From: Diphasiastrum complanatum
Lineage: Eukaryota > Streptophyta > Lycopodiopsida > Lycopodiales > Lycopodiaceae
Direction of reading: 5' to 3'
Assembly (NCBI GenBank): GCA_029204225.1
Contig: CM055092.1
Coordinates: 64,343,190 to 64,407,189, forward strand
Length of the DNA: 64,000 nucleotides
Shown in pieces: positions 11,480 to 22,039 of the stretch (positions are counted from its first letter, which is position 1; each line of letters begins with the position of its first letter). The position numbers and the translations under genes were made by a program. Below the pieces are notes generated by a model. That model saw only the letters and a list, made by a program, of their open reading frames with translations, was not told where the DNA came from and did no database searches.

Positions 11480-12990
11480 GTCATAAATATGAACGTGGGT
11501 ACGTCTGATGTGGCTGGATGAGCACTTGCCTAGACGACAACCGACATTTCTTTGGACTCAAAAAATTCCTCGTTCACTATGGCGTTCTTGTGCATAGCTC
11601 AGCGTGGCAGTTGTGTGATTGCAAACAGGAGCATAATCAACAACGATGCTTGCCTATCTACTTGGCTCGCTTCTCTCAGTTGTTGTGACGTTACGCTTGG
11701 CAACGCTCAAGTTGCTCTAGGGATCCTCACTCAATGCTTCGCTCAATGGCCAAGTTATATTCTACGGTGTGTTCCTCCCTCTCCTGATGTTTTGGCTTTG
11801 CTACAAGATTTCGATAATACTTTATCAGATATTCTGGGTCGCTTGATGAGTTCAGGATTCTTTCATATTTCCAATGGTCAATTCGTTAAGCGACAAGTCT
11901 CTCTTCCCACTTCTTCCGGAGGTGTTGGTCTTCCTTGCACAGCTTCTATTGCTCCAGTTGCTTTTTTGAGAAGTTGGGCTCTTGTTGCCTTTGCACTTAT
12001 CTCTCGATTTTTGCAGGACAACAAGCCCATTCTTCTTGATTCAGTAGCTCATGTGGAAAAATGCATTCTTCCTCTCCAACAACATCTTAGTGCGGCCAAG
12101 GATCTCATCCCTCCACATGCGTGAGCTTCTTTGCCTCCCTTTGAGACTTTGCTTAGCCATTAATGTGCTCATTTTTAAGAGTACCTTTTGGAGCGCTTCC
12201 ATTCACATGCTTTCACTCAGCTTCTCAGTGATTCACCTTTCGACGACTTCTGTCTTGTGCAAGCCCAGGTGCATGTGCTTGGTTTGTTGCGTGCCCTGTT
12301 GTTCCACACTTGCGTCTTTCTTCGGAGCTGTTTGTCACCACTCTTCGTGTTAGGTTGGGTCTCCCTCATCCAGTGCTGGCAGGTATGATAAAATGTTCTT
12401 GTGGTCACCCTCTTGATTCTATTGGCACTCATCTCATGCGTTGCCCTTCTGGCGGAGAGCGCACTGTGACTCATGATTCCATTCGTGACGTATTGGCATC
12501 TATTGCACATGAGTGCGGCTTTCATGTTGTCCGGGAACAAACCCACGTCTTGCCTGTGTCTAATTCACAGTCACCTTGGCATCGAGTTGATCTCGTTCTT
12601 TCGTGCGACGGGATTTGCACGCTTGGGGATGTTGTTGTTGTTGATCCTTCGCGGCCAGACCTCCTTCGACGTGCTTCAACTACTCAAGGTGCCACTGCTT
12701 CTTATGCCGTTCAAGATCAAGAGCGAGATTATTCACATCGCACTCTTGGAGAAGACTTTATTCCTTTTGCTTTGGAAACATATGGGTGCCTGCATAAGAA
12801 ATTCGATGATTGAGTCTATCATCTTGTGCGGGTTTTGCAGCGAAGCTCCAAGGACGTGGTGCCTCACCTTTATCCATCATTGCGGCTTATTATCGTCAAC
12901 GAGTTTCTATAGCTTTACAACGCACTCAGGCACACTTGCAATACTTCGACGTGGCGTAGTTGCAGGAACAGCTGGTTCACAGCTTCCTGC
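11480..12990 (+). mobile_element. 3' end of a non-LTR retrotransposon: post-RT region and nuclease-like C-terminus
   Basis: The frame at 11,552-12,124 has the layout of the region after the reverse transcriptase in LINE-type elements: ..LGNAQVALGILTQCFAQWPSYILR.., ..QVSLPTSSGGVGLPCTAS.., and AFLRSWA. After a shift, 12,310-12,813 carries a zinc-type CSCGHPLDSIGTHLMRCPSGG segment, then HDSIRDVLASIAHECGFHVV, a VDLVL strand, GDVVVVDPSRPD, and a terminal FIPFALETYG. This order (Cys/His motif followed by acidic strands) fits a restriction-like endonuclease domain. A further frame change near 12,844 exposes GRGASPLSIIAAYYRQRVSI to about 12,955, a typical C-terminal tail. The RT core itself is absent and the frame is broken at least twice, so it is a 5'-truncated relic. 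Confidence 0.72.
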
Positions 12991-13350
12991 ACTACCTAAA
13001 CTTCCGACTGTCTTAACTAGCGACTTACATCAAGCAGTAGCCTTTATGTAGATACTTTGTGAGATTGTTGCTTTGTTATATTTGTACAATATCTCAATTC
13101 GCCTTATGGCCTTTACACTTTCTACATGCATTCCTTTGTACTCCGATGGACATGGACAAGAAGTTTCATTTGGCCAAGCATATGAAAGCAATTAGTCCTA
13201 AGCCAAGTTACTACATCAAAGAACATATTCACACGCCAATATAATACATGTTCTTAAAGATGGTTTCATAACAGACATTGTAATAACAGTTACAGACTCT
13301 ATAAGAAAATGTGAAAATTGATCAGAAGATGGAAGATGCATATGGCTTGG

Positions 13351-13839
13351 CTAGTCAATAGGCTCAAAAAGAATTTGCATGCCGTGCTTTGGTTTGATAA
13401 CTATGAATTGGGTGGGTGCATGCACATATGTAGGGGACAGTTGAAAGCTGAACCGTTGGAGAAGCTTGCAGAGCACCACCTTGGCTTCCATGAGTGCAAA
13501 GACTTGCCCAATGCAGTTGCGAGGACCTATGGAGAAGGGTATGAATGCCGACGGATGTTTGGCTGCATGGGCAATGCCTTCGGAGAAACGCTCTGGACTG
13601 AAGTCATCAGCATCTTCCCCCCACAATTCCTTGTTGTGCATCATCACAAGCAGTTGGATAAAGAGCACAGTGCCTTTGGGGATCATAAGTTTTCCAAGTC
13701 TCGTGTCTCTCTGTGTACACCTTGCCAGCACGGAGGTTCCTGGATACAAGCGCAGAGATTCATTTAGCACCAAACCCACCTGCACACACAAAGGAGAGGT
13801 GTCAGATATTGTACCACTTTGCAGGAGTACTCTGATCAG

Positions 13840-13873
<34 letters not shown>

Positions 13874-14336
13874 GAGAGAGTTTGGTGCTAGCATCTGAAA
13901 AAAGTAGTGCCTTACCAGTTTCAATTGACTAAGCATGTCGCTGCTGATAATTCTTGTACGGCCACAGACGTCCATCACTTCTGCTCGCGCTCTCTCTTGC
14001 CAATCGGGATAAAGTGCCAGTAACATTGTGGTCCATGTAAGCAACGAGGCTGTTGTCTCATGCCCAGCAAAAAAGAAAGTCTTGCATTCATCCACAATAT
14101 CTTGAATGCTCATTCTAAGATTCTTCGGTTTACCGGCTAGCAATTGACTTCTGTATGCAGATATCATTATGTCCAGAAGGTCGTTCTGCTGCGTTTCGTT
14201 ATGCTGGAGGCGTTTCTCAACGATCTGGCGCAAGTTGACCTCGATCGTCTTTCTGATTTTCCACCGATTAAGATTCTCGGGGGTTGGTAAGTAGCTGCAA
14301 AAGATGCCAATCACATACTTTGCCCATTTATCTCTC

Positions 14337-14382
<46 letters not shown>

Positions 14383-15439
14383 CACTCAGCTGCATGCCAT
14401 ATCAATTCATTAGCTAGAGAATCACAATAAAATTAGACAATCTTATACCTTTGTCCTGGCAAACGGATTGATTTATAAAATGCTTCCACCACCATAGCTT
14501 GCTGGCGGTGTTGTAAGCTGAACACCATTTTACCGGCTTCATAGCTGGTACCAAACGTTGTATGCGCTATAACGTCAGCGGTCAGATTCTGGTACTCTTC
14601 CAGAACCTCAATCTCCACGGTTTTCACACCTTTGGGGCTTTTGGCCTCCACAATCCTACGCGCCCAACCATTCAGCATGTTTGTAGTTAGCTCTGACATT
14701 GTTTCTACCATGGCCTGCATGAATACAGATTTTCAAGAAAATCATCGCCACATCAGCTAATAAAGAAATATCACAAACAGAAACTGCAGTTGAAGAAAGG
14801 TTGAGTTCTGCGAGAATTGCCGATTTAACCTTCAGCTTATCCACATGGAAGCCAGGATTAAGAGTCCGTCTCTCCTGCTCCCACTTTTCACCCTCGGCCA
14901 ATACTAGACCATCTCCGAACAGATCTCTGATAAGGACGCTAGGTGACACCTTTGGAAAATCTAATTTATTGCTCAGGATCTTCTTTATCAGCCCAGGATC
15001 GGCGATCGTCAACCTCACCTTAGATCCAAACGTGTACACGAACATGTCTCCTATAAAGAGCTCATGGTAAGCTTCTAGGGGTTGCACAAAGCTAAAAGAG
15101 AAATTCAAATACACTGAGAAATTCCAAAACAATACAGCAATTGCAAGGATTGTTAACGAGATTGATACCATAGAGCTTAGACCATTTCGTTTGGTGAGGA
15201 AGGACGTGAGGCACTATCTCATGAGATGATCGTTCCATTGGTGTGGAGGTTGCCTGAGCCAGCAGTCGAGCAACTTCGGGTTGATTTCCCACGATTGGAA
15301 TGAAAGGCGGTCCCTTCACTCCCTGCGCTTGGAGGCGCTTGCAAATCTGCCATGGTTGCCACCATAGATCTCTTAGCACCCTTGCCACCTCGAGGATGCA
15401 TGCTATTCCTGTCACAACTACAAGCCATTGGAAAAACAT
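13351..15439 (-). CDS. cytochrome P450, CYP72-clan type, five exons, intact
   Basis: Exons on the minus strand: 15439-15169, 15050-14830, 14714-14449, 14294-13916, 13779-13351. All introns are GT-AG and phases agree, giving 521 residues, a normal P450 length. I chose the ATG at 15,439; the same frame is open four codons further up without an ATG. Residues 1-25 form a membrane anchor, followed by WWQPWQICKRLQAQG and a GPP hinge typical of the clan. The I-helix motif AGHETT lies at 329-334, ExxR at 386-389, PERF at 441-444 and the haem loop FSIGPRNCIG at 461-470 with Cys468 as haem ligand. The protein would be ER-bound and use a P450 reductase to oxygenate a small molecule. In this clan substrates include brassinosteroids, gibberellins and cytokinins, but none can be inferred here. 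Introns 3 and 4 hold TC/GA repeats. All key residues are present. Confidence 0.95.
13843..13880. repeat. (AG)n microsatellite in P450 intron 4
   Basis: An AG run with one TG interruption lies inside the fourth intron (13,780-13,915). On the transcribed sense strand it reads as a TC tract about 65 bases before the acceptor. Confidence 0.95.
14331..14380. repeat. (TC)n microsatellite in P450 intron 3
   Basis: A TC run with one G interruption in the third intron (14,295-14,448); on the sense strand it reads as GA. Confidence 0.95.
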
Positions 15440-16690
15440 TGCGCTAGGCACCAGATCAATCTAGTGATTTGCAACGAAAACCATTTGCAGGTGATGGTTC
15501 TCGGCTCACTCGGCTGAACTCATGCAGATGACCTCGAACAAACTATGCCATTTTCGACCAAAGGATGCTATACAATTTGTGAAATTAGAATATTGCATCT
15601 TGCATTCGCTACAGTCCAGCAAACAAAGCAGCACATCAAATTATTCTGGGACTATAATGTAGATGAATCTCATGTTCATACTGCTGCTAGCAAGGGGAGT
15701 GAAAACAAATATACCAACAAGGTAAGCATTACGTTGCCATTTCCTAGTTCGGCTGGAAACCCCGTTTTGACATGATTTTGGGTGCACATTTTTCATATTA
15801 ACAACTGTCAGAGTGACGTGCAGCGAGGCTAATCTAGAACTCGATCGCTGGACACTGTTTTGAGTGTAGAGCTGATTTGCCCACAAAAATGAGATCTACC
15901 TAGCACCACGAACAATTCCTAGTCTCTTAGTTAACTTCTTGTGCTAACTCAATGATATAAAAATCAAAGCATCTATAGGCCTCGTCAGAGCTGTACTTCA
16001 TCAAATTTCCTCGATTTCCATGCAATTCCTATGTCAAAGTCGTGTTCACTTTCAAATGTCTCGGCATTTGCAAGCTCTAATCAGTCAAATTGGACCATTT
16101 TTGCCCTTCAAAGAAATGCAATAATTTTTTTTGCAAATTGTCCAAGTGAAAGGGAACTAGAAGATTACCTTGAAATGTAAATTATAAAAGTTAAATTTCA
16201 TGTTCTGATATAAATATCAAGATTTCTGTTAAAATTAAAATACATAGGGTTGTATTTAGAAAAGTAAATTTTTGTCTCAGATTTGAAAGGCACCTATCAA
16301 ATACATATGTCACATGAGTTAAAACTGAAGAAGACTTTTAATTTGAAAGCCTTAGGATGTCACATGATTTAAAACTGAAAGAAGAATTTTAATCTGAAAG
16401 GTGGGTGTGCAACTCAAGTTGAAAGTGTGTATGCTGAGTGGTCGGAGCAATATCAATGCATACAACCTAGTTATGTGCGCCGTATTTGGCTTTTGAAAGA
16501 TACCCTTCAAATATACATGCCACATAAAATCTGAAACCAATTCGAAAGGTGAGTGTGCACATTAAATCCCAAGCTTCTTGACAATTAGCAGATTATGTGG
16601 GTACAACTACAGCCCTACATGGGTACATCAACACCCCCTACACCCCCAACTACACTCATACAAAACCTTCTTTCTAAAAGCTAAAAACTA
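15440..16690. other. spacer upstream of the P450 gene, no gene seen
   Basis: This region must hold the P450 promoter and 5' untranslated leader, but I see no convincing TATA box at a good distance. A short tandem duplication at about 16,307-16,405 has two units of roughly 50 bases starting ATGTCACATGAKTTAAAACTG; a partial third trace lies near 16,520. Confidence 0.6.
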
Positions 16691-16850
16691 CGTACTAATT
16701 ATGGTTATTGAGTTCAGATGACTCATGGAAGTTGAGTTTCCAGTAATTGTATGTCATGATCATATTGCCATGACAAGGTAATGTACTAAAACATGGTTCA
16801 CAGCATTTTGAAATATTTTCTCGATGTGGCATAAATGATGAATCATCAAC

Positions 16851-19350
16851 CACTACACGAGGACGGGCAATTTCCAAGGCTTTTTTTGAGCGTTTCTTTG
16901 AAAGATAGTTTTTAAAATGAGTCGCGCGGGGAGCGGATTGCTCGAGCCTCGTGTCTGGTATTTGGCCTTGGAATAAGCCTACCAAATTCAAACTTGGTTT
17001 TGAAACATTTATAGAGAGGGTTATAAATCTACTAGAACGCCTCGTAAGATACATCGGAATATTGAATCTAGTTTGAGGGGTATACCGAAGTTGACCTTGG
17101 TATAAGCCTACCAAATTTGAACTTGTTTTTGAGACATTTATAGAAAGGGTTATAAAGAGGGTCCAGATGGCCAGAAGCATTCCGGGACACTCTACTAACC
17201 GAGAGTAATATCGAGACTGATGAAAAAAGGGCCCCTCGGTATAACCCACGATATAAAACAGAATGTAAATGGATCTCACTTTTGGAATTTGTTACCTATC
17301 AACACATTGAATTCCATTTTATATCAACTTTGGTTGCCATATGCACAAGTGAATAAAGAAATTTATGTATCACAAAAAAATGATGATCACAAATTGTGTA
17401 CTCACATGCATCGACTTTTTGTTCGATGTCAACTAGTCAATCAATAAAGTATAATTGCATCTGTGAGCAATATGATTTTTAATATTACAATGAATTGAAA
17501 TACATCGTACTGTCTCACTCATTCATTTGGTGGTTCATCGTTATCATTTGTCGCATCATCATGCGACAAATCCGCCAAACCAAATGAGTCTATCTCTAAT
17601 TCTACCCAAATGTCTCCTATAGCTTCATCATTAATAAGCTGATCTTCAAAAGCTAATGGCGACGGTGATGACGAGTAAGATCGTGAAAGTGTGTCATGTG
17701 TCGTCGAACCATCCGACGATGATGCATCATGCTCAACGTCATCATTAGCTTGTGAAGGTTGCACATGATCATCCTCCAAAATTGTGACATTGAATCCGTC
17801 ATCACGATCTTGTTCATGAGGTGCATCAGCTGGCAGTGCCATGTCCTCCATGACATCTCTATCTTCAAAAATTCTTTTACTTCGAGGAGCGACTTGAATC
17901 ACGTACCACCATCTGGGATATGAACGATCGGGGTGAAAGACCGCCTGCAATTGATCGATGTTACCATAATTGTTGACTCGTAGTTAGTATCCATAGTTAT
18001 GCTACAGTTGCTTGCATATTACTATACACAATATACATTTTTTGTAGTACACTGAAAAGAGAATAGACATCTTGAAGACATCAAAGAAATGCACCTGCTC
18101 ACATTGTTGCGGAAAAACAAATGTGTCGCTTTGATCTGTCCAAAGCTTGGTGGAGTCAATGGAAAAATAACCACTCTCATCTTTCCTGACAGTTGCATTG
18201 GGACCATTCAAAAATAACTTTGAACCATTTGACATTAAATATGAAAAAGCTGAATTGCCTAAATCCAACTTCGAGGATGTCATTGATTGTCCCACAATAA
18301 TCAAGTTGAGAAGAGAATAAATTGGTGTCCGCCGTTCTTGCTTGACTCTCTTGGGTAAAATTTGCCAAGACTTCACAATCGTACGTGTTTCTATTTTTGT
18401 CAATGTGCTCCGTACAAAAGTGTCGTCCATGTGTCCACAATGCATTGTATTTTTTTTGTACTGAACGAAATGGAACTTAATGTGTTAGGGATACAACAAA
18501 CATGTACAAAATTGCACGTATTAATAAACATGTGAAGGTTGATCATCATAGCTTACATGTAAATCACACTCTCTTGCATATTCCCGCTCTCTCTTTGTCA
18601 CTTCCTGGTTGTTTGCCGAGGCTTCTCTAAGTGCATCACATAGCCAATCAAGCGTCATGTCCTTGGGTAGAAGGGTGATGTCAGGTGGGTATGGTTGTCT
18701 TCTTTGTCCTCTCCTAAAAGTGGCTTGAGCGGTTTGTCTACGAGCCTTGGCATCTTCGTATAGCGAAATCCACTTTTGCATTTCCTCGCTATTAAGAATG
18801 CAAAACTTATTTACCTTCTCCCTGAAGGACTCACTCATTCTCATGATCGCTCCTTTTCCTTGAGGAACCTCCCCAACAACATGCTCATTGTCCTTCTTAT
18901 CCCAAAGACGAGGAATAGAAGGATCGCTATGAGCAAGGAACTCCATGATGTAAACCATGGACCCTTGCACTAGCCATCCTTCCGCCATGCTACCCTCAGG
19001 CCTTGCTCTTTGTCTTATGAAGCCCTTCAATGTTTTCATGAATCGTTCCAAGAAAAACATCCAACGACTATGGACCGTGCCTGAATTAAAAAAGATGAAT
19101 CAATGTTATGAGGGAACATGGGAATTACCACAATAACAATAGTCTAGGATGGACTAAGAATAGGGAATTGATGCAAGTAGATGATGTACCTGCAATGGCC
19201 ACCTCATCTACCAAATGCACAATGAGATGTATTTGAATGGTGAGAATGGATGTGCGAAAGTGCTTCTCGATCAAACACACTACCTCGATGGAGCTTTGTC
19301 TTGCCGCCTCAATGGATGCCAACGGTATCTCTTTGGATGAAATGTGTCTT
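16851..19350 (-). mobile_element. CACTA (En/Spm-type) transposon fragment with its 3' terminus
   Basis: The left edge begins CACTACACGAGGACGGGC at 16,851, the CACTA signature expected at the end of such an element. Just inside it are two subterminal direct repeats (about 16,962-17,030 and 17,093-17,163) sharing AAGCCTACCAAATT and ACATTTATAGARAGGGTTATAAA. The transposase exons read on the minus strand, so this is the 3' end. I found no matching terminus ending in TAGTG to the right, and coding similarity stops near 19,350, so the 5' half is missing. Confidence 0.72.
17519..19345 (-). pseudogene. TNP2-like CACTA transposase, C-terminal exons only
   Basis: Minus-strand blocks in order: about 19,345-19,190 (EVVCLIEKHFRTSILTIQIHLIVHLVDEVAIAG), 19,080 to about 18,540 (RWMFFLERFMKTLKG then RARPEGSMAEGW), about 18,445-18,095 (DESGYFSIDSTKLWTDQSDTF..) and 17,944-17,519 (AVFHPDRSYPRWWYVIQV and an acidic tail). 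The first two are the DUF4218 part and the last two the DUF4216 part of plant CACTA transposases. Introns 19,189-19,081 and 18,094-17,945 keep GT-AG ends and join in phase. The catalytic DDE region and N-terminus are absent, so this cannot transpose on its own. Confidence 0.85.
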
Positions 19351-19714
19351 CATAAGAAAGAGAAACAACAATGACATACATGTTAGTAAGATCATCATCT
19401 TGAATCACCCCAAGAAACCAAACCTTTGATTTTGTAGATTGCACTCCTTAACTCCTCTATCAAGAACCTCTTAACACACAAATTGCACACACAAAAAACA
19501 ATTTGGTCATGATTATTGAGATACATGTATGCGCAATGAGATCATCTTGAAATCACAAGACATGCTATAAAATATAATCGACAATGTTGATGTGGAAAAA
19601 AAAGTCAAAAAATATGCCACGCCGACCTATAAAAATTTATGGCAGTCATGCGACTTTAGTCCACTTAGCTTGTTGTCCCTCGTGAATAAATTACATGGAG
19701 CTTATCAAGAAAGA

Positions 19715-19850
19715 TATTGGATGATGATTTCATTTATGAAATTGAGCATATACAATGTGTATCACCAATCTTGATCGTACCAAAAACAAATGACAAGATG
19801 CGCATCTATGTAAATTTGAAGGTCTTGAATGTGTTGGATTATCTTCTATC
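19715..19850 (+). mobile_element. short Ty3/gypsy reverse-transcriptase fragment
   Basis: The plus frame reads FIYEIEHIQCVSPILIVPKT then MRIYVNLKVLN, the first two RT blocks of gypsy elements. Similarity ends abruptly at about 19,850. The preceding 19,360-19,700 holds nothing I recognise. Confidence 0.75.
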
Positions 19851-19869
19851 ATGTGTCAAACTTAATCAA

Positions 19870-20390
19870 ATAGCTATAGCAATGAAACTAAAGCTAAGAT
19901 CAAGAAAAAAACATAGCATTCATGTTGATATAGTCATAAAGACACAAATCACAAATAGAACTCAAGGAATCATCAATAGAATTGAAGGGGTGGAAGCAAA
20001 TCAATTACAAAATGGGGGATGAGATTCATGTGGATTGGACACATGAGACCTAGAAAGCTCTATTCCCGAGGCTCACATTCACAAAGAGGAGTCTAAGCTC
20101 TCTCATTTGCAAATGAGCCAAAAGATCCTTCTAGATGATGTCTCTTGCCTACTTATAGACAATCTCCTAACCTAACTAAACATAACTATCTTGCTAGGTA
20201 GTTAGCTCTTGTTAAGTCTTATTAAATTCACTTTGGACCCTTGTTGTCCTATTATCCTTATTGAAATACTTTAGAGGGCTAAAGAGGGAACCGCCTTATT
20301 CTTAAGGCTAATAGCTCCTTTTTGGCCTAACAAAGCTTACATTGGATATGATAATGCATTATAAGCCTGATGTACTAAAAGTACATGACA
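19870..20390 (-). repeat. probable gypsy 3' LTR, minus strand (3' end of LTR uncertain)
   Basis: On the minus strand an LTR start TGTCATGTACTTTTAGTAC lies directly after a purine tract (20,391-20,400). A TATA-like TCTATAAGTAGGC follows inside it (near 20,150). Integrase of a minus-strand gypsy element lies upstream at 20,902-21,530, which is the expected order: integrase, PPT, LTR. Confidence 0.6.
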
Positions 20391-20400
20391 TTCCCCGTAC
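20391..20400 (-). other. polypurine tract
   Basis: The minus strand reads GTACGGGGAA immediately before the LTR start at 20,390. This is the usual plus-strand primer position for a gypsy element. Confidence 0.55.
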
Positions 20401-20901
20401 TTAAAGTCTTAAAAATGAAGGTGCTTGTTTGAACAACCTAATTACCTTGGTTAAGGAGTCATGTGATCAAATGTCATTTTCAAAACTTGCTACATTATTG
20501 TAGATCCAAAGCTATCGAATTGAATCCATTTGTTAGCTTCAATCTACAACCCGTATTTCCATGAAGAACGAAGGGTTTGATGAAACACCATATTGCTTTG
20601 CAACAAATAATCTGCATGGAATGGAAAGAGAGTATTGCCACAATATCTTCTTTTGTCTACTTTCCCAACATCATACCATCTTGGATGGTCTGTCCAAGAC
20701 CCTTGGATTCATGTTTTTTTGCCTTGCATTTGGTTTTTCTGGCTTGAAAATTATTTCATGTCGTTGAATGACCACTCTGCTATTCAATCCAAAGGCTTCT
20801 ATAATAAGCATCACTTTGGCATTTGAGATATTGAGATCCTGGCATGGAAAAATTATTAGCATGATCAAAAACCAGTAGAAATATTATTTGTTGCATGCAA
20901 C
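20401..20901 (-). other. gypsy 3' untranslated region, no clear coding
   Basis: Lies between the integrase remnant and the polypurine tract of the same minus-strand element. No convincing protein similarity is visible in it. Confidence 0.4.
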
Positions 20902-21530
20902 TTATGCTTCAAATCCAATCACTAGTCTCCACTGTTTTAGCAAGAATACTGCATAGAATCTTATTAGAAGATTCAAATGGTCCATTTTCCCTTGGATATT
21001 AAGGTGTAATGAACCGATGTAAAAAATAAAACTCTTTGAAAAGAACTTTGATTGTTTTATTGATGAAATAAATGTCTCTATCACTCACAATTACGGAACA
21101 TCCAAATCTAACTATAAATTTCATACAAAAACTTTAGAATAGATCTTGCATCTGCTACCCTCATATCTCTTGTTTCAACTCATTTGGCCATATAATTAGT
21201 AGCCACAAAAATATAATATGTCTAAGTACCCTTTTGTAATTGAGTGCATTGGACCACATAATCCAGTCCCCACTTTTCAAAAGGTACTTGTGTTATTACT
21301 GGATGCAACAACACATAATGTACTTTAGTAAATGCGGCGTTGTGCACATTGACAAACATCACAAGATTGAATATACTTCTTTGTATCCTTATGAATGGTT
21401 GGCCACCAACATCCTGATTGTAAAATTTTATGAATCGTGATATCAATTACAAGGTGACCTCCACCTATAGCATCATGTGATAAAATGATAATATTTGGTG
21501 CCTCATATGGCAAAATGCATCTTCATAGAA
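20902..21530 (-). mobile_element. Ty3/gypsy integrase remnant
   Basis: The frame at 21,513-21,325 carries the zinc-binding module: LSHDAIGGGHL..T..KILQSGCWWPTI and SCDVCQCAQRR, i.e. H..H..C..C. Then, with shifts, come a DYVVQCTQ-type core strand (about 21,250) and a block with VSDRD..F.NKTIKVLF, YPRENG and SSNKILCSILAKTVE (about 21,085-20,930), the second Asp and the Glu region of the DDE core. It is close to the integrase at 25,916-26,410, so both come from one family. Confidence 0.8.
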
Positions 21531-21539
21531 TGTCATCAA

Positions 21540-22030
21540 CTCCTCTCTGATAATGTAAGGGAAAGCTCCTCAAGATCTTGCTTACAAGACAAACATTAAG
21601 AGAACACTATGGATAAAACCACCTAAACAATGAGAAACCATTGATCAATCTCCAATAGCAACACTCCCGAGCCATGGGATAGGATGCATGTGTAGAAAGA
21701 GAAAACTAGTAATGAAAACCACACTATGGAATGGTAGGAGGTCAAGTTCTCACTAGGATATATAGACCCCATCCTCTCTTGTGCATACACCCACGCAAGC
21801 TAGGTAAATTCCCAAAAATGCTTTTCATTGCTATTGATACTCTACGCATGCCTATAGTTGTTCTAACCCATGCACTAGCTCCACTAATGTAACTGGGCCC
21901 TCACAAGGTTATTAACTAAATTTCTAGTCTATTTCAAAATAATGAGTTGTAACCAATAATCTCACGTATTGGAGTACCATGTATCCAAGTCTAGGATTAT
22001 GTCAAATCCCATATGTAGGACGTATTTTTC
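21540..22030 (-). repeat. LTR-like segment between two gypsy fragments
   Basis: This non-coding stretch follows, on the minus strand, the end of the 22.0-24.6 kb gypsy pol. It has a TATA-like GTCTATATATCC (near 21,760 on minus). I could not find matching ends, so the LTR reading is tentative. Confidence 0.35.
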
Positions 22031-22039
22031 CTTGAGCTG

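Noticed and set aside
12473-13051. A 192-codon plus-strand open frame
   Set aside because: It overlaps the LINE nuclease-like frame in another phase and has no motif; the better reading is 12,310-12,813 followed by the frame from 12,844.
13318-13873. Plus-strand open frames opposite the P450 3' exon
   Set aside because: They are antisense shadows; the minus strand carries all P450 motifs and valid splice sites.
16695-17279. A 194-codon minus-strand open frame with an internal repeat
   Set aside because: It crosses the CACTA terminus and its subterminal repeats; the repeat in the protein is only the DNA repeat.
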